Numbered from the stretch's first letter, positions 45,326 through 54,569 are shown. The stretch is DNA of 64,000 bases from Bacillota bacterium (GCA_030525285.1 JAUNFA010000003.1:1-64000); one strand, 5' to 3'. The notes: generated by a model from the sequence alone, not told the origin. Numbers and translations are program-made.

Positions 45326-47002
45326 ATGGAAATTAAAACTGACATTCAAATCGCTCAGGAAGTCGAAATGAAAAACATTAAGGATGTTGCGGCAACTGCA
45401 GGTGTTGATGAGAAATATCTGGAGCTTTACGGTAACTATAAGGCCAAGATTGATTACAATCTTCTCAAGGAAAAGGAAAGTGAAGAAGATGGCAAACTTA
45501 TTCTTGTAACGGCCATTACTCCTACGCCAGCAGGTGAAGGTAAGACGACAACTTCAGTGGGATTGGCAGACGGCATGAGAAGAATCGGCAAGAATGCTGT
45601 TGTTGCATTGAGAGAGCCGTCATTGGGACCGGTATTCGGAATCAAAGGCGGTGCTGCCGGCGGTGGATATGCACAGGTTGTTCCAATGGAGGATATCAAT
45701 CTTCATTTTACAGGTGATTTCCATGCTATCGGAGCAGCAAACAACCTGCTGGCAGCAATGCTGGACAATCACATTCAGCAGGGAAACAAGCTGGGAATAG
45801 ATGTTAAGCAGATTACATGGAAAAGAGTCGTGGATATGAATGACAGACAGCTCAGACATGTAATCGACGGAATCGGTGGCAAGATGCAGGGCGTTCCAAG
45901 AGAAGATGGCTTTGACATTACAGTGGCATCAGAGGTTATGGCAGTTCTCTGTCTGGCTTCCGACATTACTGATCTTAAGGAAAGACTGGCCAGAATTATA
46001 GTTGCTTATACATATGAGGGCAAGCCGGTAACAGCAGCCGATCTGAATGCTCATGGAGCTATGGCGGCACTCCTCAAGGATGCTCTCAAACCCAACCTTG
46101 TACAGACTCTTGAAGGTACACCGGCACTTATTCATGGTGGACCCTTCGCCAACATTGCACACGGATGCAACTCAATTACAGCTACAAAGATAGGAATGAA
46201 GCTGGCAGATTATACAATAACAGAAGCAGGATTTGCTGCAGATTTAGGTGCTGAAAAGTTCCTGGATATCAAGTGCAGAATGGCGGGAATCGCACCGTCG
46301 GCAGTAGTTATTGTAGCGACAGTAAGAGCGCTAAAATATCATGGTGGAGTTGCCAAGGCAGAACTTAACAATGAGAATCTTGAAGCTTTAGAAAAGGGAC
46401 TTCCTAACCTTCTGCAGCATGTGAGCAATATCAGAAACGTTTTCGGACTGCCTTGCGTTGTGGCTATTAATGCGTTCCCGACAGATACTGAAGCAGAGCT
46501 TGCTCTTGTAGAGAAGAGATGCAATGAGCTGGGTGTTAACGTGGCACTTTCAGAAGTATGGGCCAAGGGAGGTAAAGGCGGAGAAGTACTTGCTGAGGAA
46601 GTTGTAAGACTTTGTGAAGAACCTGATGATTTCAGACACGCATATGGACTCGAAGGCTCTATCGCAGACAAGCTGGAGTCAATCTGCACCAGAATATATC
46701 ATGCAGACGGGGTTGTTCTTACTCCTAACGCGGCAAAACAGGCAGCAAAACTTGAAGAACTGGGATTCGGACATCTGCCAATATGTATGGCGAAGACGCA
46801 GTACTCCTTCTCAGATGATCCATCTCTTCTGGGAGCACCGGAAGGCTTTAAGGTAACTGTCAAGAATATCAAAGTAAGTGCCGGAGCAGGATTTATAGTG
46901 GCTCTTACAGGTGACATAATGACAATGCCGGGTCTTCCTAAGAAACCGGCGGCAGAGAATATAGATGTTGATGAGAATGGAAGAATCACGGGGTTGTTTT
47001 AA
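45326..47002 (+). CDS. fhs: Formate-tetrahydrofolate ligase
   Basis: ATP-dependent formation of 10-formyl-THF from formate. The 558 residues carry the P-loop-like [14 protein letters not shown] near 70, [20 protein letters not shown] near 94, and [10 protein letters not shown] near 412, all family signatures. AGAAGGAG precedes the start. It is the first gene of the one-carbon operon and overlaps fchA by one base. Products supply purine synthesis and Fmt. Confidence 0.97.
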   Translation: MEIKTDIQIAQEVEMKNIKDVAATAGVDEKYLELYGNYKAKIDYNLLKEKESEEDGKLILVTAITPTPAGEGKTTTSVGLADGMRRIGKNAVVALREPSLGPVFGIKGGAAGGGYAQVVPMEDINLHFTGDFHAIGAANNLLAAMLDNHIQQGNKLGIDVKQITWKRVVDMNDRQLRHVIDGIGGKMQGVPREDGFDITVASEVMAVLCLASDITDLKERLARIIVAYTYEGKPVTAADLNAHGAMAALLKDALKPNLVQTLEGTPALIHGGPFANIAHGCNSITATKIGMKLADYTITEAGFAADLGAEKFLDIKCRMAGIAPSAVVIVATVRALKYHGGVAKAELNNENLEALEKGLPNLLQHVSNIRNVFGLPCVVAINAFPTDTEAELALVEKRCNELGVNVALSEVWAKGGKGGEVLAEEVVRLCEEPDDFRHAYGLEGSIADKLESICTRIYHADGVVLTPNAAKQAAKLEELGFGHLPICMAKTQYSFSDDPSLLGAPEGFKVTVKNIKVSAGAGFIVALTGDIMTMPGLPKKPAAENIDVDENGRITGLF

Positions 47003-47625
47003 TGAAATATGTAGATAAATCATGCAGAGAATTCACTGAACTCACTGCAGGCAAAGTGCCTGTTCCCGGAGGTGGCAGTGTTTCGGCTCTTGCGGGAGCA
47101 CTGGGTGTTGCCCTTGGAACAATGGTGGGAAATTACACTGTCGGCAAGAAAAAGTATATGGATGTGGAAAATGAAATATCCCGATGCATGGAGGAAACCG
47201 AAAGAATCCGCATAGAACTTCTGGAACTTGTACAGGCTGATATAGATGCTTTTGAGCCGCTTTCAGCCCTTTATAGTATGAAAGATGATGGTACTGGTGA
47301 AAAGGACAGAATGATGGAGGAGGCTCTCAACAATTCATGTGCGGTGCCTTTACAGATTATGTCAAAGTGTGCTCGTGCCATTGAACTGGCAGGTGTATAT
47401 GCCGACAAGGGGAGCACCATAATGACAAGTGATGCCGGAGCAAGCGCAATCCTTTGCAAGGGTGCAATGGAGGCCGCAAGCCTTAACGTGTATATTAATA
47501 CAAGTTCCATGAAGAACAGGCAGAAAGCTGAAGCTCTGAACGAGGAATGTGAAGAGATGCTTGCAAAATACACGGTAATGGCTGACGAAATTTTTGGTCG
47601 AGTAAGTGCAGCCTGCAAGGGATAA
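47002..47625 (+). CDS. fchA: Methenyltetrahydrofolate cyclohydrolase FchA
   Basis: 207 residues of the formiminotransferase-cyclodeaminase C-terminal (FTCD_C) family; helical, with VPVPGGGSVSALAGALG near residue 17 and DAGASAILCKGAMEAA near 139. It interconverts methenyl- and formyl-THF. It is encoded between fhs and folD and translationally coupled to fhs. Its presence matters because the adjacent FolD seems to lack cyclohydrolase residues. Confidence 0.9.
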   Translation: MKYVDKSCREFTELTAGKVPVPGGGSVSALAGALGVALGTMVGNYTVGKKKYMDVENEISRCMEETERIRIELLELVQADIDAFEPLSALYSMKDDGTGEKDRMMEEALNNSCAVPLQIMSKCARAIELAGVYADKGSTIMTSDAGASAILCKGAMEAASLNVYINTSSMKNRQKAEALNEECEEMLAKYTVMADEIFGRVSAACKG

Positions 47626-47649
47626 TCGTAGAACAGAGGAGTAATTTAG

Positions 47650-48501
47650 ATGATTTTGAGTGGTAAAAATGTTGCTGATGATATTACAAGCAGAAATGTG
47701 GCTAAGGCGAAGGAGCTTAGAGATAAGGGCATTAATCCTACCCTTGCCGTTATCAGAGTGGGTGAGAATCCATCGGACGTTGCATATGAGAAGGGCTTGC
47801 ACAAGAGAGCTGAATCAACGGGCGTAAATGTAGAGGGATTTGTCTATGACATCGACGTAACTCAGGAAAAGCTACTTGAGGACATAGAGAAAATTAATAA
47901 GGACAGCAACATACACGGAATTCTCGTGTTCAGACCTCTCCCTTCACATATTGATGACGAAACCATATGCAATGCCATTGATTACAGAAAGGATATTGAT
48001 GGTGTTTCCAAAGTCTCAATGGTAGGTGTATATTCGGGAAGCAATGGATTTTTTCCGCCATGCACAGCTCAGGCATGCATTGAAATGCTTGATTATTACG
48101 ATATATCACTTGCAGGCAAAAGGGTGTGCGTTGCAGGCAGAAGTCTGGTCGTAGGCAGACCTGTAGCTATGATGTGTATGTCACGAAATGCAACTGTGAG
48201 CATTTTGCATTCCAGGACAAGAAGGGAAGACTTTAACGAGGCTATAAGAAATGCAGAAATTGTAATTGCTGCCATCGGAAGACCTGCAATGATCGGCAGC
48301 GATCAGCTCGGCAAAGACCAGATTATTCTCGATGTAGGAACGAATGTAGATGATGAGGGAAAACTTTGCGGAGATGTGAATTTTGAAGAGGCTCAGCAGG
48401 TTGCAACAGCGGTTACACCTGTTCCGGGCGGAATAGGCAGAATCACTACGGCTGTACTAATGAAGCACGTTATTCTGGCGGCCTCAGAATCAGAACATTA
48501 A
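47650..48501 (+). CDS. folD: FolD-family methylene-THF dehydrogenase, cyclohydrolase residues missing
   Basis: 283 residues. The nucleotide-binding motif AGRSLVVGRPVAMM near 155 and the folate-site Asp in KDIDG (residue 117) are kept, as is PVPGGIGRITTAVL near 258. Tyr46 is in place, but the residue four positions later, where bifunctional enzymes have the catalytic Lys (Lys56 in human MTHFD1), is Leu50. The conserved Gln of VQLPL (human Gln100) is Phe94. These losses suggest a dehydrogenase-only enzyme, with FchA doing the hydrolysis. AGAGGAG precedes the start. Confidence 0.92.
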   Translation: MILSGKNVADDITSRNVAKAKELRDKGINPTLAVIRVGENPSDVAYEKGLHKRAESTGVNVEGFVYDIDVTQEKLLEDIEKINKDSNIHGILVFRPLPSHIDDETICNAIDYRKDIDGVSKVSMVGVYSGSNGFFPPCTAQACIEMLDYYDISLAGKRVCVAGRSLVVGRPVAMMCMSRNATVSILHSRTRREDFNEAIRNAEIVIAAIGRPAMIGSDQLGKDQIILDVGTNVDDEGKLCGDVNFEEAQQVATAVTPVPGGIGRITTAVLMKHVILAASESEH

Positions 48502-48526
48502 TAAGACAAAAGGATATGACATAATA

Positions 48527-48566
48527 AAAAGCTGCAGCATTAAGTAATACAAATGCTGCAGCTTTT
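48527..48566. terminator. Bidirectional terminator after folD
   Basis: A 15-bp perfect stem (48527-48541 with 48552-48566) around a ten-base loop, with A-run and T-run flanks. It serves folD and the convergent small gene. Confidence 0.9.
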
Positions 48567-48594
48567 GCGTGTTGCAGGGGTATGCCCCCCCGTT

Positions 48595-48900
48595 TTAATC
48601 TTTGTCCAGCAGACAAGGACTGCAGAGTTTGCAGCCGCAGAACTTGACAATTCCCACCAATGCCCTTCCGGCTACAACGTGCTTTACCATTTCTACCTCG
48701 TCAGCTATGAATTCAGGGCACATTTCAACTCTGTCAAAGCCTGCATCAGCGAAAGCTTTGGCAAAGGCAACACCCTGATCGCCGCTGTTCACACAAAAGA
48801 TAAGGACAACGGCATCATCGTTAATTATATATGTATTCTGTGTATAGGGATCGGCATTAGGCGTTTTGAGAAGCATGCCGACCATAAGTCTCTTACTCAT
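48595..48900 (-). CDS. Small conserved-type protein, possibly DUF6506
   Basis: A 101-residue soluble protein of alternating strands and helices. The phrases VVLIFCVNSGDQGVAFAKAF and VHMCPEF-like VEMCPEFIADEVEMVKHVV recall the DUF6506 family, but I am not certain. The C-terminus FCGCKLCSPCLLDKD has four cysteines in 10 residues, which could bind a metal. GGAGGAAA lies before the start. Function unknown. Confidence 0.65.
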   Translation of the reverse strand: MSKRLMVGMLLKTPNADPYTQNTYIINDDAVVLIFCVNSGDQGVAFAKAFADAGFDRVEMCPEFIADEVEMVKHVVAGRALVGIVKFCGCKLCSPCLLDKD

Positions 48901-49005
48901 ATTATTTCCTCCGTGAAGTATTATAACATATCGAAGGGGATTTGTTGTATAATGCAGATAAGTATTATGGAATATTATTCTGATATTATTTTTAAGGAGG
49001 TCGCC

Positions 49006-49479
49006 ATGAGGAAAAAATTGCTGGTAATTATGGTCATGATTTTGTCAGCAGTTGTCATACTGGGAATGACAGCATGCGGCGGAGAGAGCGGGAACAGTGA
49101 CGACGGTAATACAGCCCCAGATGAAGGAGCTGTAGGCAGAATTCTTGATGTCGGGGATGATCCGTTTTGTGTGCTGCCTGGAGACTGTGACTCCAGAGGC
49201 TATCTGGAACTGCGCTGTGACCAAGCAGGCGAATACTCATTTAAGGCAGTCAATAAGAAGGGTGATAATATTAAATGGAACATATACGTCATGGATGAGA
49301 AATATCCTGATGCTACAAGATACATCAGTGAAAGCGAAACACCGGCGCTTACAGGTAATGGCAAGCTTCAGCTCAGAGAAAAACAATACATATATGTTCA
49401 ATGTAGCGCCAACAGCTTTACATCAGATGAGGGAGAACTGCCGGTTGACTCATATCTTGAAATTGGCTTTGATGATTAA
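49006..49479 (+). CDS. Small secreted lipoprotein of unknown function
   Basis: 157 residues with a lipoprotein signal peptide: positive start MRKKLL, hydrophobic core, and lipobox-like GMTAC with Cys at residue 25 (Met at -3 is unusual). A Gly/Ser/Asp-rich spacer follows, then about 110 residues of beta-strand-like sequence without a domain I recognise. AAGGAGG precedes the ATG at 49006; the open frame extends far upstream but antisense to the previous gene. It ends 12 bases before the ammonia-lyase gene, so they may be co-transcribed. Confidence 0.75.
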   Translation: MRKKLLVIMVMILSAVVILGMTACGGESGNSDDGNTAPDEGAVGRILDVGDDPFCVLPGDCDSRGYLELRCDQAGEYSFKAVNKKGDNIKWNIYVMDEKYPDATRYISESETPALTGNGKLQLREKQYIYVQCSANSFTSDEGELPVDSYLEIGFDD

Positions 49480-49491
49480 GGAGAATGAAAT

Positions 49492-50706
49492 ATGGGTGAC
49501 ATTAGAATTGTTCATTACGACAGGAAGACAGGTGGCGGGCTTTATTCGGTAAAAGCTTACGGAGAATCGAGTGCTGCAAAGGCACGGGAATTTCACAACA
49601 GTTTCCCGGAATATGAGCCGACGCCTCTGGTTGAATTAAAGAATCTGGCGTCTGACATGGGAATAAAAAATATGTATGTGAAAGACGAAAGCTATAGATT
49701 CGGACTTAATGCATTCAAGGTGCTGGGTGGTAGTTATGCCATAGGCTCATATATTGCACAGGCTCTGGATATGGATATAAGCGATCTGCCTTATGAGCGT
49801 CTGGTCAGTGATGAGATAAAGGGTCGCATTGAGGATAAATTCGGCAAGCTTACCTTCATTACCGCTACTGATGGCAACCACGGAAGAGGTGTGGCATGGA
49901 CGGCGGCAAGACTGGAAGCGGATTGTGTAGTATACATGCCTAAGGGAAGTGCGCTGGAAAGACTTGAGAACATCAGAAATCTGGGAGCCAGGGCTTCAAT
50001 TACAGATATGAATTATGATGATGCAGTGCGCCTTGCCAACGATGAAGCGGAGACCAACGGCTGGATAATGGTTCAGGATACTGCATGGGAAGGTTACGAG
50101 GACATTCCTGCATGGATAATGCAAGGATATGCGACTATAGGAAGCGAGATCACTGAGCAGCTTGGAGATGTGAAACCTACCCATGTGTTTCTCCAGGCGG
50201 GTGTAGGAGCTTTCAGTGGTGCAGTGTGCGGATTTATGGCGGATTACTATGGAGATGGGGAGAGACCTGTAATAACCATTGTGGAACCATGGGAGGCAGA
50301 TTGCATGTATAGAACTGCCGAAGCAGCGGATGGCATGCTGCATCCGGTTACAGGTGATATGGATTCCATAATGGCGGGATTGTGCTGTGGCGAACCATGT
50401 ACTATCGGGTGGAATGTTCTGAGAGATCATGCGGACAATTTCCTTTCGGTTCCGGATTATCTTGCAGCAGACGGCATGAGAGTACTGGGAAATCCTCTGG
50501 GATCTGACAGTAGAATAGTATCCGGAGAAAGCGGTGCAGTAACAAGCGGAGTTGTATTTGAAATTATGAAAAATAAGGAATACGCAAACCTTAGAGATAT
50601 TCTGGGACTTGACGAAAATTCCGTAGTGCTCTGCATTTCCACAGAGGGCGATACCGACAGAGAGAATTACAGGAATATTGTATGGAAGGGCGCATATAGC
50701 AGATAA
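49492..50706 (+). CDS. dpaL: Diaminopropionate ammonia-lyase
   Basis: PLP enzyme that converts 2,3-diaminopropionate to pyruvate and ammonia, and can act on serine. The 404 residues match the family length. The PLP Lys lies in RFGLNAFKVLGGSYA near 66-80; TDGNHGRGVAWTA near 126 and QAGVGAFSGAVCGF near 235 form the phosphate and substrate pocket. It resembles YgeX of E. coli, which sits with an M20 hydrolase and a hydantoinase; here the M20 gene is 18 kb away. Confidence 0.92.
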   Translation: MGDIRIVHYDRKTGGGLYSVKAYGESSAAKAREFHNSFPEYEPTPLVELKNLASDMGIKNMYVKDESYRFGLNAFKVLGGSYAIGSYIAQALDMDISDLPYERLVSDEIKGRIEDKFGKLTFITATDGNHGRGVAWTAARLEADCVVYMPKGSALERLENIRNLGARASITDMNYDDAVRLANDEAETNGWIMVQDTAWEGYEDIPAWIMQGYATIGSEITEQLGDVKPTHVFLQAGVGAFSGAVCGFMADYYGDGERPVITIVEPWEADCMYRTAEAADGMLHPVTGDMDSIMAGLCCGEPCTIGWNVLRDHADNFLSVPDYLAADGMRVLGNPLGSDSRIVSGESGAVTSGVVFEIMKNKEYANLRDILGLDENSVVLCISTEGDTDRENYRNIVWKGAYSR

Positions 50707-50720
50707 GAAAAGGATGGTTA

Positions 50721-50749
50721 TTGAAGAGCGCAAGGCAATTTGATATAAT
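50721..50749 (+). promoter_or_regulatory. Promoter for the chorismate mutase-ACT gene
   Basis: TTGAAG (50721-50726), a 17-base spacer, TATAAT (50744-50749). The gene starts 40 bases downstream. Confidence 0.75.
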
Positions 50750-50788
50750 TGACCTGTATTATTGAGCGAAAACAAGAGAGGTTATATT

Positions 50789-51355
50789 ATGAGTTTGGAT
50801 AAAATAAGAAAAGACATAGACCTTTTGGATGCGCAGATAAGAGAACTTCTCATGAAGAGACTCGACTACGCTGAAGATGTGGTGCAGACAAAGATTGACG
50901 ATGGCATTACCAAGATTTATCTGGCAGACCGTGAACAGGCCATTATCGAGAATATGAACGAAGGGATACCTGAAGAAAGGAGCACGGCCATTTCTTCATT
51001 CGCTCGCAAGATGATAGAAATAAGCAGAATGCATCAGTACAGCATTCTTTACGATAAGACAGAGAATCTCTTCGATGCACTTATTGAAGACGTTGAGATT
51101 CCCCAGAATCCCAAGTCTGTAAGATTCGAACTGATAAGGCCCAATATTCCAGGTCAGGTGGCGGTAATCTGTGGACTTATCAGTGACTACAGATACAATG
51201 TTACAGAGATCAGGAGAATGGATAATTCAACAGATGACAGCGAATCAAGACTGTGGCTTACTGTCGAGGGAGACATTAATGATGATAATATGAGAAAGAT
51301 GCTTATACAGCTTTCGCAGGAAAGTCTCGGATTTGAGATTCTCAACGTAGCATAG
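50789..51355 (+). CDS. Chorismate mutase (AroQ type) fused to an ACT-like domain
   Basis: 188 residues. The first 90 form an AroQ helical domain: an Arg in helix one (KIRKDIDLLDAQI), the Lys of VVQTK, and LADREQAII with the Asp, Arg and Glu of the active site. The last 80 residues (SVRFELIRPNIPGQVAVICG to the end) look like an ACT domain. No prephenate dehydratase or dehydrogenase lies between, unlike PheA and TyrA fusions. The ACT part may give amino-acid feedback. No other aromatic gene is close. Confidence 0.75.
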   Translation: MSLDKIRKDIDLLDAQIRELLMKRLDYAEDVVQTKIDDGITKIYLADREQAIIENMNEGIPEERSTAISSFARKMIEISRMHQYSILYDKTENLFDALIEDVEIPQNPKSVRFELIRPNIPGQVAVICGLISDYRYNVTEIRRMDNSTDDSESRLWLTVEGDINDDNMRKMLIQLSQESLGFEILNVA

Positions 51356-51378
51356 AAGAGATAGGGTAACAAATTCGG

Positions 51379-51407
51379 GCGATACCTGCATGCAGGTATC
51401 GCTCTTT
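51379..51407 (+). terminator. Palindromic hairpin after the chorismate mutase gene
   Basis: A perfect 24-base palindrome (51379-51402) followed by TCTTT. It can fold with an eight-base loop; the T-tract is short. Confidence 0.55.
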
Positions 51408-51453
51408 AGTAATAAGAAACAGTATAAGGTTCGAACCGGAGAAAGGAGTCGGC

Positions 51454-52599
51454 ATGAGAGCTGAAAACGAAAAAACCAAGGTAATAGGGCGGCAGCACAT
51501 ACAGGAAGAATACCCTGAAGAATATAATGAATTCAACAATGCTTACGGTGATGACAATGCGTCAGGTGCCGATGTGGATGAGCTTGCATACCTTGATGAA
51601 GTGAATATGCATGATAGAAATCCAATTTCCGGTGATGACATGTCTGCGGAAAGTTATGCAGGGGATTATGACGGTGACTACGGAGACGAAGAAGATGTGC
51701 CAGAAGCTGCTAAAAGAAAAAAGAAAAAGAAGACAAAGAAATCAAAAAAAGTTATTATAATCGCCGTAGTTATTATTCTGGCATTAATAGGCGGGGGAAC
51801 AGTATTCGCTTACATGAAAATAACAGGACCTCAGGATGTTGAAGTAGACCTTGTCAAATTGATGAATGACCCTGAGATAACAGGTTACGACGGTGAAGCT
51901 AAGGTAGAAGAAATAACTCTCAATCAGGATGGAGCAGACAAGATAATTGCGGGACTCAAGAATGACGGGCAGAAGGAAGTAGTTGCAGAATTTTTTGCAA
52001 GTGTGGAATATTCACCGGATAAGGTAAAGGACCTTTCCAATGGTGACAAAATCAATATAAGTGCAAATTATGACAAAAAACTTGCCGAGGCTGCCAAGGT
52101 GACTGTTACTGCGGCAGAGGGCGAGTATGAAGTTAAGGATCTTAAGGAAGATGAGAATAAACTGTCAATAGATACACCTCAGTGGTATAGGCTTGTATTG
52201 CCTTCTGGAGATGAACTTTCAATAACGTGCCTGCTCCTTGCTGATGTGGGAACATCGGTAACACTGCCGATTCAGTTCATGTTCTGTCAGCCGGGCGGCG
52301 CCATGTCAGAAATGGTAGACACAGGTGGAACGCCGGACATTACATATAACGGAACAGGTTATTTCATGGAAGACGGTGTGGAAGCACCTGTGGGAAAGAT
52401 TGTTGAGATAGACAATAATCACATAATATATTCTGTGAAACAGTACGGTAACAGATTTAAGATTAAAGTGAATTACACCGTCAACAAAGATGGAACGATT
52501 AATGTTGAGTCTGCTTCAGGGGGAGAAGCTGAAATTCCAACAGGCAGATACGAACAGATAAGTGAGAATATGGCTGAGTCGCTAGGGGCAACAGACTAA
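51454..52599 (+). CDS. Single-pass membrane protein of unknown function
   Basis: 381 residues. An acidic, low-complexity N-terminal region (about 1-85) is followed by a Lys-rich run, one membrane helix (about 100-120, VIIIAVVIILALIGGGTVFA) and an extracellular part of about 260 residues rich in beta-strand-forming sequence. The charge pattern places the N-terminus inside. No domain recognised. GAAAGGAG precedes the ATG. It is convergent with the sigma-factor operon, and its layout (acidic cytosolic tail, one helix, beta-rich ectodomain) resembles regulatory membrane proteins, but nothing proves this. Confidence 0.75.
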   Translation: MRAENEKTKVIGRQHIQEEYPEEYNEFNNAYGDDNASGADVDELAYLDEVNMHDRNPISGDDMSAESYAGDYDGDYGDEEDVPEAAKRKKKKKTKKSKKVIIIAVVIILALIGGGTVFAYMKITGPQDVEVDLVKLMNDPEITGYDGEAKVEEITLNQDGADKIIAGLKNDGQKEVVAEFFASVEYSPDKVKDLSNGDKINISANYDKKLAEAAKVTVTAAEGEYEVKDLKEDENKLSIDTPQWYRLVLPSGDELSITCLLLADVGTSVTLPIQFMFCQPGGAMSEMVDTGGTPDITYNGTGYFMEDGVEAPVGKIVEIDNNHIIYSVKQYGNRFKIKVNYTVNKDGTINVESASGGEAEIPTGRYEQISENMAESLGATD

Positions 52600-52616
52600 A
52601 TTGAGGCGATAAAGTC

Positions 52617-53339
52617 TTAATTTGCCGGTCGCAGGGTAAGCTGAAGAACATTGCCTGTGCGATCGGGAATTGTGACAGCCGTATTAACAGTGGGACATGG
52701 GAATATTACACAGCGCTTCTTCTTTTGTATTGAAAGGGGAGAAACCTTGTTGCCCCGATTATCAAGCCCGGATATTGCATCGTAGTCGATGCCGGACCCC
52801 TTGTCCGAAAGATAAAGGTAAACCTTACCGCCGGTTACATTGGATTTATCCAGAGCCGGCGGTGTTATGTCACGAGGTGTTATATTCACTTCTATTTCAA
52901 CTGTATTTATCTGTGCGTTTGCAATGGTAGCCGTAACGACCATAGTTCCGCTTGATTCAGGCTCCATAGTGTATACAGATTTGCCTGTCTCGAAGACAGG
53001 AACGTTTTTGCCGTCGATTTCGGCAGTTACACTTTTTACCGGTAAAATTGAATGAACTGCGATTTCGTATTTTGGAGCGGCCTTGTCTGTAGTCTTGTCG
53101 GCAACTGTCAGTTCAGGTGCCATAAACAGGAAGGGCATCGCCCAGAATGCCAGGAGTATGAAAATTACGACAACCTTTCGCAGTGTGAATCTATCAGCCC
53201 TGTAATGACTGTAATCCTCAAGAGTTTTGAGGGAAACAGTGCAGGGCTCTATTTTGCATATCTCAAAAATATTCGAAAGCATCTGCTCTGCCTGGTCAGT
53301 AGTCAATCTGGTGTTTCTGTCTGCGGGTTTTAATGTCAT
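52617..53339 (-). CDS. Membrane protein coupled to an ECF sigma factor, possible anti-sigma factor
   Basis: 240 residues: a cytoplasmic N-terminus of about 53, one membrane helix (about 54-74), and an extracellular part with a beta-rich, Ig-like C-terminus (ITPRDITPPALDKSNVTGG region; SDKGSGIDYDAI). Its start overlaps the sigma gene by four bases (ATGA), the usual coupling of sigma and anti-sigma genes. The cytoplasmic part lacks the HxxxCxxC zinc motif of ZAS anti-sigma factors, so the assignment rests mainly on position. Confidence 0.65.
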   Translation of the reverse strand: MTLKPADRNTRLTTDQAEQMLSNIFEICKIEPCTVSLKTLEDYSHYRADRFTLRKVVVIFILLAFWAMPFLFMAPELTVADKTTDKAAPKYEIAVHSILPVKSVTAEIDGKNVPVFETGKSVYTMEPESSGTMVVTATIANAQINTVEIEVNITPRDITPPALDKSNVTGGKVYLYLSDKGSGIDYDAISGLDNRGNKVSPLSIQKKKRCVIFPCPTVNTAVTIPDRTGNVLQLTLRPAN

Positions 53340-53872
53340 TCTGTCATACCTCCCTCCCCGATAAGATGAAAGAGACGATGAATTCCTCCCTTGATTGCAC
53401 GCTTTACAGAACTCCTCGAATCATCTGTAAGCTTTGCGATTTCCTTGTAGCTCATGTCATTATAATAATGAAGTATCAGGCACTTGGCCTCGCTGAAAGG
53501 CAGTGACATTATCTGCCTGATGGAAAATGTTCTGCCGTCTATAACGATTTTCTCGTCTTCAGGACCATCAGCTCCATCCTTTGAATAATCAGCATTAGAA
53601 TTGTTGGCAAGTCCGAAACATACTCTGAAATTTATCTGGCTAAGCCATTGCACGAATAGCTTCGGGTCACGCAGGGTATTAATGCCGCGAAATGCTTTGA
53701 TGTATGTTTCCTGTAATGCACACTGAGCCAGATATTCGTCTTTGAGATAATGGTATGAATAGGCGTATTGCAGCTGATAAGTTGCAGCATAAAGCTCGGC
53801 CAGTGCGTTGCTGTCCTTATCCTGAGCCATCTCTACGAGGGAGCTTATGTAGTTGTAATCCAGTTTTGCCAT
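53336..53872 (-). CDS. ECF-type RNA polymerase sigma factor
   Basis: 178 residues. Region 2 (about 10-85, with QCALQETYIKAFRGINTLRD) and region 4 (about 118-168, with LPFSEAKCLILHYYNDMSYK and a helix-turn-helix in EIAKLTDDSRSSVKRAIKGG) are both present, joined by an acidic linker. Length fits ECF sigma factors. Followed by the possible anti-sigma gene and preceded by a GGDEF-like gene 10 bases upstream on the same strand. Its regulon is unknown; the surface-protein cassette starting at 54782 is divergent and a plausible target. Confidence 0.85.
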   Translation of the reverse strand: MAKLDYNYISSLVEMAQDKDSNALAELYAATYQLQYAYSYHYLKDEYLAQCALQETYIKAFRGINTLRDPKLFVQWLSQINFRVCFGLANNSNADYSKDGADGPEDEKIVIDGRTFSIRQIMSLPFSEAKCLILHYYNDMSYKEIAKLTDDSRSSVKRAIKGGIHRLFHLIGEGGMTE

Positions 53873-53882
53873 AATTGTGCTC

Positions 53883-54569
53883 CTATGCCTCGCTGCTTCT
53901 GCGTGCTGAAAGTGAAATCAGGTCTGTAATGCGATCGAGGTTTTCATATTTGTTAAAAGCGATGCCGTACTTGTATTCCAGAATGATTTTGTCGGGGATT
54001 TTGTTACCCTCGGACACTTTGGATTCAACACGCTTGATAAATCTGTTTATCTTAGCTTCGCTTCCGTCTTCAAAAATTGCGAGGAAACGATTACCTCCGT
54101 TTCTTGAAACAAAACACAGATCTACTGACGCCATACTGAGTATAGTGCCGAAGGCGCGTATGGCATTGTTTCCCTGAAGGTGACCGTAAGCTTCATTTAT
54201 TTCTCTAATGTTGGTAAGGTCGAACATGACAGCACCTACGTTGGAAGGTAGCGGTTTATCCAGATATTTTTCTATAATTGCGTCACTTGAATATCTGTTG
54301 GCGATACCGGAAACAGGATCTCGGTGAACGGCATAATCAAGTTCGCGATATGACCTCTTGGCTGAACCGTACATGCTGAAGTCCAGGAATATGAACATGA
54401 ATGACAAGCCCAGACATGCCCAAAGAAGTATGCACACTATGCGTACATTGTTGTCTAGGGCTACAGCATGAAAGAGGTCTTTGTTTGTGAATATCACAAG
54501 ACAGCTTATAGCGGTGAGTATGATATATACTATCAGTTGTATAGTTTTGAACTTGTCGATTTTTTTCAT
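53883..54569 (-). CDS. Membrane protein with degenerate GGDEF domain
   Basis: 228 residues: two membrane helices (about 11-30 and 43-62) and a GGDEF-fold domain (about 75-228; DPVSGIANRYSSD, VMFDLTNIREINEAYGH). The catalytic signature reads GGNRF in place of GG(D/E)EF, so diguanylate cyclase activity is unlikely; it could bind nucleotide or signal by contact. The ATG at 54569 has GAGGTG just upstream; a TTG 12 bases earlier overlaps that site. It is first in the operon with the sigma factor. Confidence 0.8.
   Translation of the reverse strand: MKKIDKFKTIQLIVYIILTAISCLVIFTNKDLFHAVALDNNVRIVCILLWACLGLSFMFIFLDFSMYGSAKRSYRELDYAVHRDPVSGIANRYSSDAIIEKYLDKPLPSNVGAVMFDLTNIREINEAYGHLQGNNAIRAFGTILSMASVDLCFVSRNGGNRFLAIFEDGSEAKINRFIKRVESKVSEGNKIPDKIILEYKYGIAFNKYENLDRITDLISLSARRSSEA

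Noticed and set aside
48553..49005. Plus-strand frame extending the lipoprotein 150 codons upstream
   Set aside because: It runs antisense to the small minus-strand gene, and the strong AAGGAGG and lipoprotein signal peptide fix the start at 49006.
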